Shown piece after piece: positions 5,018 to 7,049 of a stretch of 7,049 bases of DNA. The stretch spans positions 1-7,049 of the forward strand of contig CAJTZR010000101.1 in the NCBI GenBank assembly GCA_910584035.1, written 5' to 3'. Numbering within the stretch: the first letter of the stretch is position 1; each line of letters opens with the position of its first letter. The notes under the pieces are model-generated. The model was given only the letters and a program-made list of their open reading frames with translations. It searched no databases and was not told where the DNA came from. Source of the stretch: an uncultured Christensenella sp. GTDB lineage: Bacteria; Bacillota; Clostridia; Christensenellales; UBA3700. Both the position numbers and the translations under genes were made by a program.

Positions 5018-5215
5018 GCGTAAAAGTCTGTGCTTTTAGACAAGCAGATATGCTAATCACATATCTGCTTTGTCATTTTCGGACGGCTTTTCCTTTTATC
5101 CCACAAAGTCTTTTTATAAAAAGCCTCTGCGGGAGCCATATTTTTCATTCCGTAATGACGGAATCACCTAAATAATGCGACCTCGCAAGGCTCTTTATTC
5201 TGTAATGACAATATT
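5018..5215 (+). repeat. tRNA-tail repeat unit B
   Basis: A second unit after the tRNA-tail copy, laid out like unit A: GCGT, a small hairpin (AAAAG/CTTTT), a terminator-like stem, then the same block with scattered substitutions (ATCCCACAAAGTCTTTTTA, GCGGGAGCC, TCCGTAATGACGGA at 5149-5162, AATAATG) and a closing TTATTCTGT. The terminator stems of A and B have unrelated sequences, while the blocks behind them are clearly homologous. No coding frame is credible in it. Confidence 0.7.
5039..5079 (+). terminator. Terminator-like hairpin in unit B
   Basis: GACAAGCAGATATG (5039-5052) pairs with CATATCTGCTTTGTC (5060-5074) with one bulged base and is followed by a short T run. It lies 22 nt behind the CCA of the tRNA fragment, the same place as the real tRNA terminator in unit A. 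There is no visible gene left for it to terminate. Confidence 0.65.
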
Positions 5216-5333
5216 ACTAAAATAGTAATATTTGCACAAAACGCTTTTACTTGTTCATCTCTACTCTTAACTTGTTCATAAAGGGTTAATTACTTGCTAT
5301 CATAATTGTGGCAATAATATATGCTTTTGATAT
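5210..5333. other. Convergent spacer with hairpin and 21-bp-spaced direct repeat
   Basis: AATATTACT (5210-5218) and AGTAATATT (5224-5232) form a 9-bp AU hairpin without a T run on either side; it may mark the end of the leftward ABC operon. ACTTGTTCAT occurs at 5249-5258 and 5270-5279, exactly 21 bp apart. No gene is seen. Confidence 0.5.
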
Positions 5334-6044
5334 TTATCTCTTAACTTTTACTTTTAACAATAAAGCAATTACAGCACAAAGCAAGATAAATATGCCAAAT
5401 AATACAGGTAAATGCCAAACTTGACAATTCGTCATAGCCTTAAATGCGATTGTGGCTGGGAATGCATATGCAATATATTGCATAAACTGCGGTAACATTT
5501 CTGCGGGAAACATAATGCCTGATAGCATTATAGACGGCAAGAATATTGCCATCGCAATCATTGTCAACTTTGCTTGCTGCTTGAATAAAAGTCCAAAGAC
5601 ACACCCCAAAGCAAGAGTTACTGCAAGTATATATACAAGCGATAAAAAATACCATAACAAATTAGACGGCAAATTTGCTTTAAAAATTAAAGTTGAAAGA
5701 GCAAATACAATAATACAACAAATAAGAGTATGTATAAAAGAGGAAATAAACTGCGATATTACGCCAAACCATATAGGTGCACCATTTGCCTTATATACCT
5801 TTTTAACATCTGTACCATATATTTCCGCAACAGCTGGTGGCAAGCCAAATAAAGCACTCATTATTATTGTAAATATTGTCATTGATGAAGTAAGCGTTTT
5901 TGTAGCATTTGTATCAATAGATGTAAAAATTCCCCCCATAAATAGAAAAAAAATAAGAGGTACAAGGTAGCAAGCAATAAGCATACCTTTACTGCGTATA
6001 TCAAATTTAAATTGTAAACCTATACCATATAAAAAAGCTTTCAT
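5334..6044 (-). CDS. ABC-2 type transporter permease
   Basis: A 236-residue integral membrane protein with about six hydrophobic segments (near 21-40, 52-70, 94-120, 128-153, 160-178 and 212-230) and a basic KVKVKR end. The stretch LSGIMFPAEMLPQFMQYIAY (174-193) with FPATIA (195-200) is typical of the ABC-2 membrane domain used by drug, bacteriocin and other exporters. Its ATG shares one base with the stop of the ATPase gene (TAATG), with GAGG upstream inside that gene, so translation is coupled and the two should form one transporter, probably as dimers of each. The gene is complete but on the short side for the family. Substrate unknown; export is inferred from the family. Confidence 0.9.
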   Translation of the reverse strand: MKAFLYGIGLQFKFDIRSKGMLIACYLVPLIFFLFMGGIFTSIDTNATKTLTSSMTIFTIIMSALFGLPPAVAEIYGTDVKKVYKANGAPIWFGVISQFISSFIHTLICCIIVFALSTLIFKANLPSNLLWYFLSLVYILAVTLALGCVFGLLFKQQAKLTMIAMAIFLPSIMLSGIMFPAEMLPQFMQYIAYAFPATIAFKAMTNCQVWHLPVLFGIFILLCAVIALLLKVKVKR

Positions 6045-6856
6045 TATTCCTCACCTCTCACAATATTTATAAAGTTTTGTTCAAGCGATACTCTGTCCGT
6101 TTGAATTTCGGAAATTAATATTCCTTTTTGTTTATATTCCGACAATACCATAAACAAAGTTTCTGTAATATTTTCTGTTTCGTAATCTTTTTGCCCATCA
6201 TCAGTTTTTATATGTATAATGTGTCTTTTCCCACCCATAGAGGTAAATTCGTCAATTGTTCCAATAAAAGCGATACTTCCCTCTTTTAAAACTGCTACTC
6301 TATCACATAAATCTTCTACTTCCGCCATATCGTGACTTGCAAGAATTATTGTTTTACCTTGTGATTTTAATTCACGTATTTGATTATGTAATGATACACG
6401 CCCCTCAACATCAAGCCCCGCTGTTGGCTCGTCAAGGAAAATAATGTCGGGGTTGCCGATAAGAGCTAGTGCAAGGTGTAATCGGCGTTTTTGTCCTGTT
6501 GATAAATCGGAATATCTCTTTTTGGAAAATTCGGGAATTCCAAGAGAATTAAGCATTTCTTTATCAGCTACTGTTTTATGCCAATTTGCAAAAAGTTTAA
6601 CAGCCTCCATAGGTTTAATATAGGCTTGCAAGGCTGAAGATTGCAATTGAATACCAACTTTACCATTTACTTTTATGCTCCCACTATCATAAGTGCGTAA
6701 GCCCTCAATACACTCTAGAACCGTAGTTTTCCCAGCACCATTTACACCAAGTAGAGCAAAAATTTCACCTTTATAAACAGATAAATTTATACCTTTTAAT
6801 ACAATATTTGTGCCATAACTTTTTCTTAAGTCTTTAATTTCAATTACACTATTCAT
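6044..6856 (-). CDS. ABC transporter ATP-binding protein
   Basis: A 270-residue cytoplasmic ATPase of the type that drives ABC-2 exporters. Walker A GVNGAGKTT is at 37-45, Q-loop region GIQLQ at 68-72, signature LSTGQ at 118-122 (Gly-4 and Gln-5 kept; the usual LSGGQ has Gly at position 3), Walker B IIFLDEP at 138-144, D-loop AGLD at 146-149 and H-loop His175 in ILASHD. After about residue 205 comes the C-terminal domain common in exporter ATPases. GAGGTG sits 4 nt before the ATG. The start overlaps the end of the upstream gene by 8 bp, so three genes are translated in series. Confidence 0.95.
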   Translation of the reverse strand: MNSVIEIKDLRKSYGTNIVLKGINLSVYKGEIFALLGVNGAGKTTVLECIEGLRTYDSGSIKVNGKVGIQLQSSALQAYIKPMEAVKLFANWHKTVADKEMLNSLGIPEFSKKRYSDLSTGQKRRLHLALALIGNPDIIFLDEPTAGLDVEGRVSLHNQIRELKSQGKTIILASHDMAEVEDLCDRVAVLKEGSIAFIGTIDEFTSMGGKRHIIHIKTDDGQKDYETENITETLFMVLSEYKQKGILISEIQTDRVSLEQNFINIVRGEE

Positions 6857-7049
6857 TTTTCACCTCAAATGGGTTTATTCCCAAATTATTAAAATAAACG
6901 CCTAATGCTGGTTCGATAAAACTAAGCATATGGTTGTAATCGCTACCATTGGCTTGCAAATTTACTGAATTCATTAACTGCGACAACATACTCATATCAC
7001 CGCCAAAGAACTCTGTTATAAGTTGCCAAAATTCTTTTGCAATATTCTG
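6849..7049 (-). CDS. C-terminal end of a probable MerR/TipAS-like regulator (partial)
   Basis: The last 66 codons of a gene that enters from the right edge and ends at TAG 6851-6849, overlapping the ATPase start by 8 bp. The visible part reads IAKEFWQLITEFFGGDMSML, then a stretch rich in Asn, then FIEPALGVYFNNLGINPF. A Trp followed by FxGGD and a late FIxxALxxYF resemble the helical ligand-binding end of TipAS-type MerR regulators, which often precede ABC-2 exporter genes. The DNA-binding half is outside the window, so the family call is tentative. That a gene ends here is well supported by the open frame and the coupling. Confidence 0.5.
   Translation of the reverse strand, partial: QNIAKEFWQLITEFFGGDMSMLSQLMNSVNLQANGSDYNHMLSFIEPALGVYFNNLGINPFEVKNE

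Noticed and set aside
4778..5021. Integrated mobile element between attachment sites
   Set aside because: The space between the 25-bp copies is about 200 bp and contains no integrase or any gene; only an attachment-like duplication can be claimed.
4987..5175. 62-codon open frame in the repeat units
   Set aside because: It begins in unit A, crosses the tRNA fragment and a hairpin, and has no ribosome binding site or recognisable protein sequence.
4778..5215. CRISPR array
   Set aside because: Only two long units with different interiors, no regular short repeats and spacers, and no cas gene nearby.
5440..5970. Open frames inside the permease gene on both strands
   Set aside because: They are in other frames of a clear ABC-2 permease and lack start signals.

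Overview
The window is AT-rich DNA from a low-GC Gram-positive bacterium, most likely a Clostridia-type member of the Bacillota. The evidence is the base composition, the strong Shine-Dalgarno sites, near-consensus sigma-A promoters, a tsaE-tsaB-rimI cluster, and a RibU-type ECF transporter gene under an FMN riboswitch. I cannot name the genus.

Left part (1-1569, minus strand): an operon runs leftward as tsaE, tsaB, rimI and then the start of an alpha/beta-hydrolase gene that leaves the window. TsaE and TsaB belong to the machinery that makes tRNA t6A37. RimI acetylates ribosomal protein S18. All the joints are short overlaps. The tsaE promoter lies so close to its ATG that the mRNA is predicted to be leaderless. 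Its -35 box sits 8 bp from the -35 box of the divergent ribU promoter.

Centre-left (1613-2782, plus strand): promoter, FMN riboswitch, intrinsic terminator and ribU (riboflavin uptake) form a complete FMN-controlled unit. An 8-bp pairing between the 5' strand of aptamer P1 and the terminator is a candidate antiterminator switch. RibU carries an unusual polar tail with a 9-residue tandem repeat.

Centre (2792-4339, plus strand): a TetR-family regulator follows, with a perfect consensus promoter and a dyad at its predicted start site. Next comes a DUF2461 gene of unknown function, preceded by two palindromes 21 bp apart.

Centre-right (4340-5333): this stretch has no protein gene. It holds a promoter whose -10 box is overlapped by a perfect 17-bp terminator-like hairpin, then tRNA-Thr(GGU). 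Behind the tRNA are two tandem units of about 219 bp. Each begins with the tRNA 3' end (25 bp identical), then has a terminator hairpin of unrelated sequence at the same place, then a conserved repeat block. This is the least ordinary structure in the window.

Right part (5334-7049, minus strand): a translationally coupled export operon contains the end of a probable regulator gene (perhaps a MerR/TipAS type), an ABC ATPase and an ABC-2 permease. It converges on the tRNA region.
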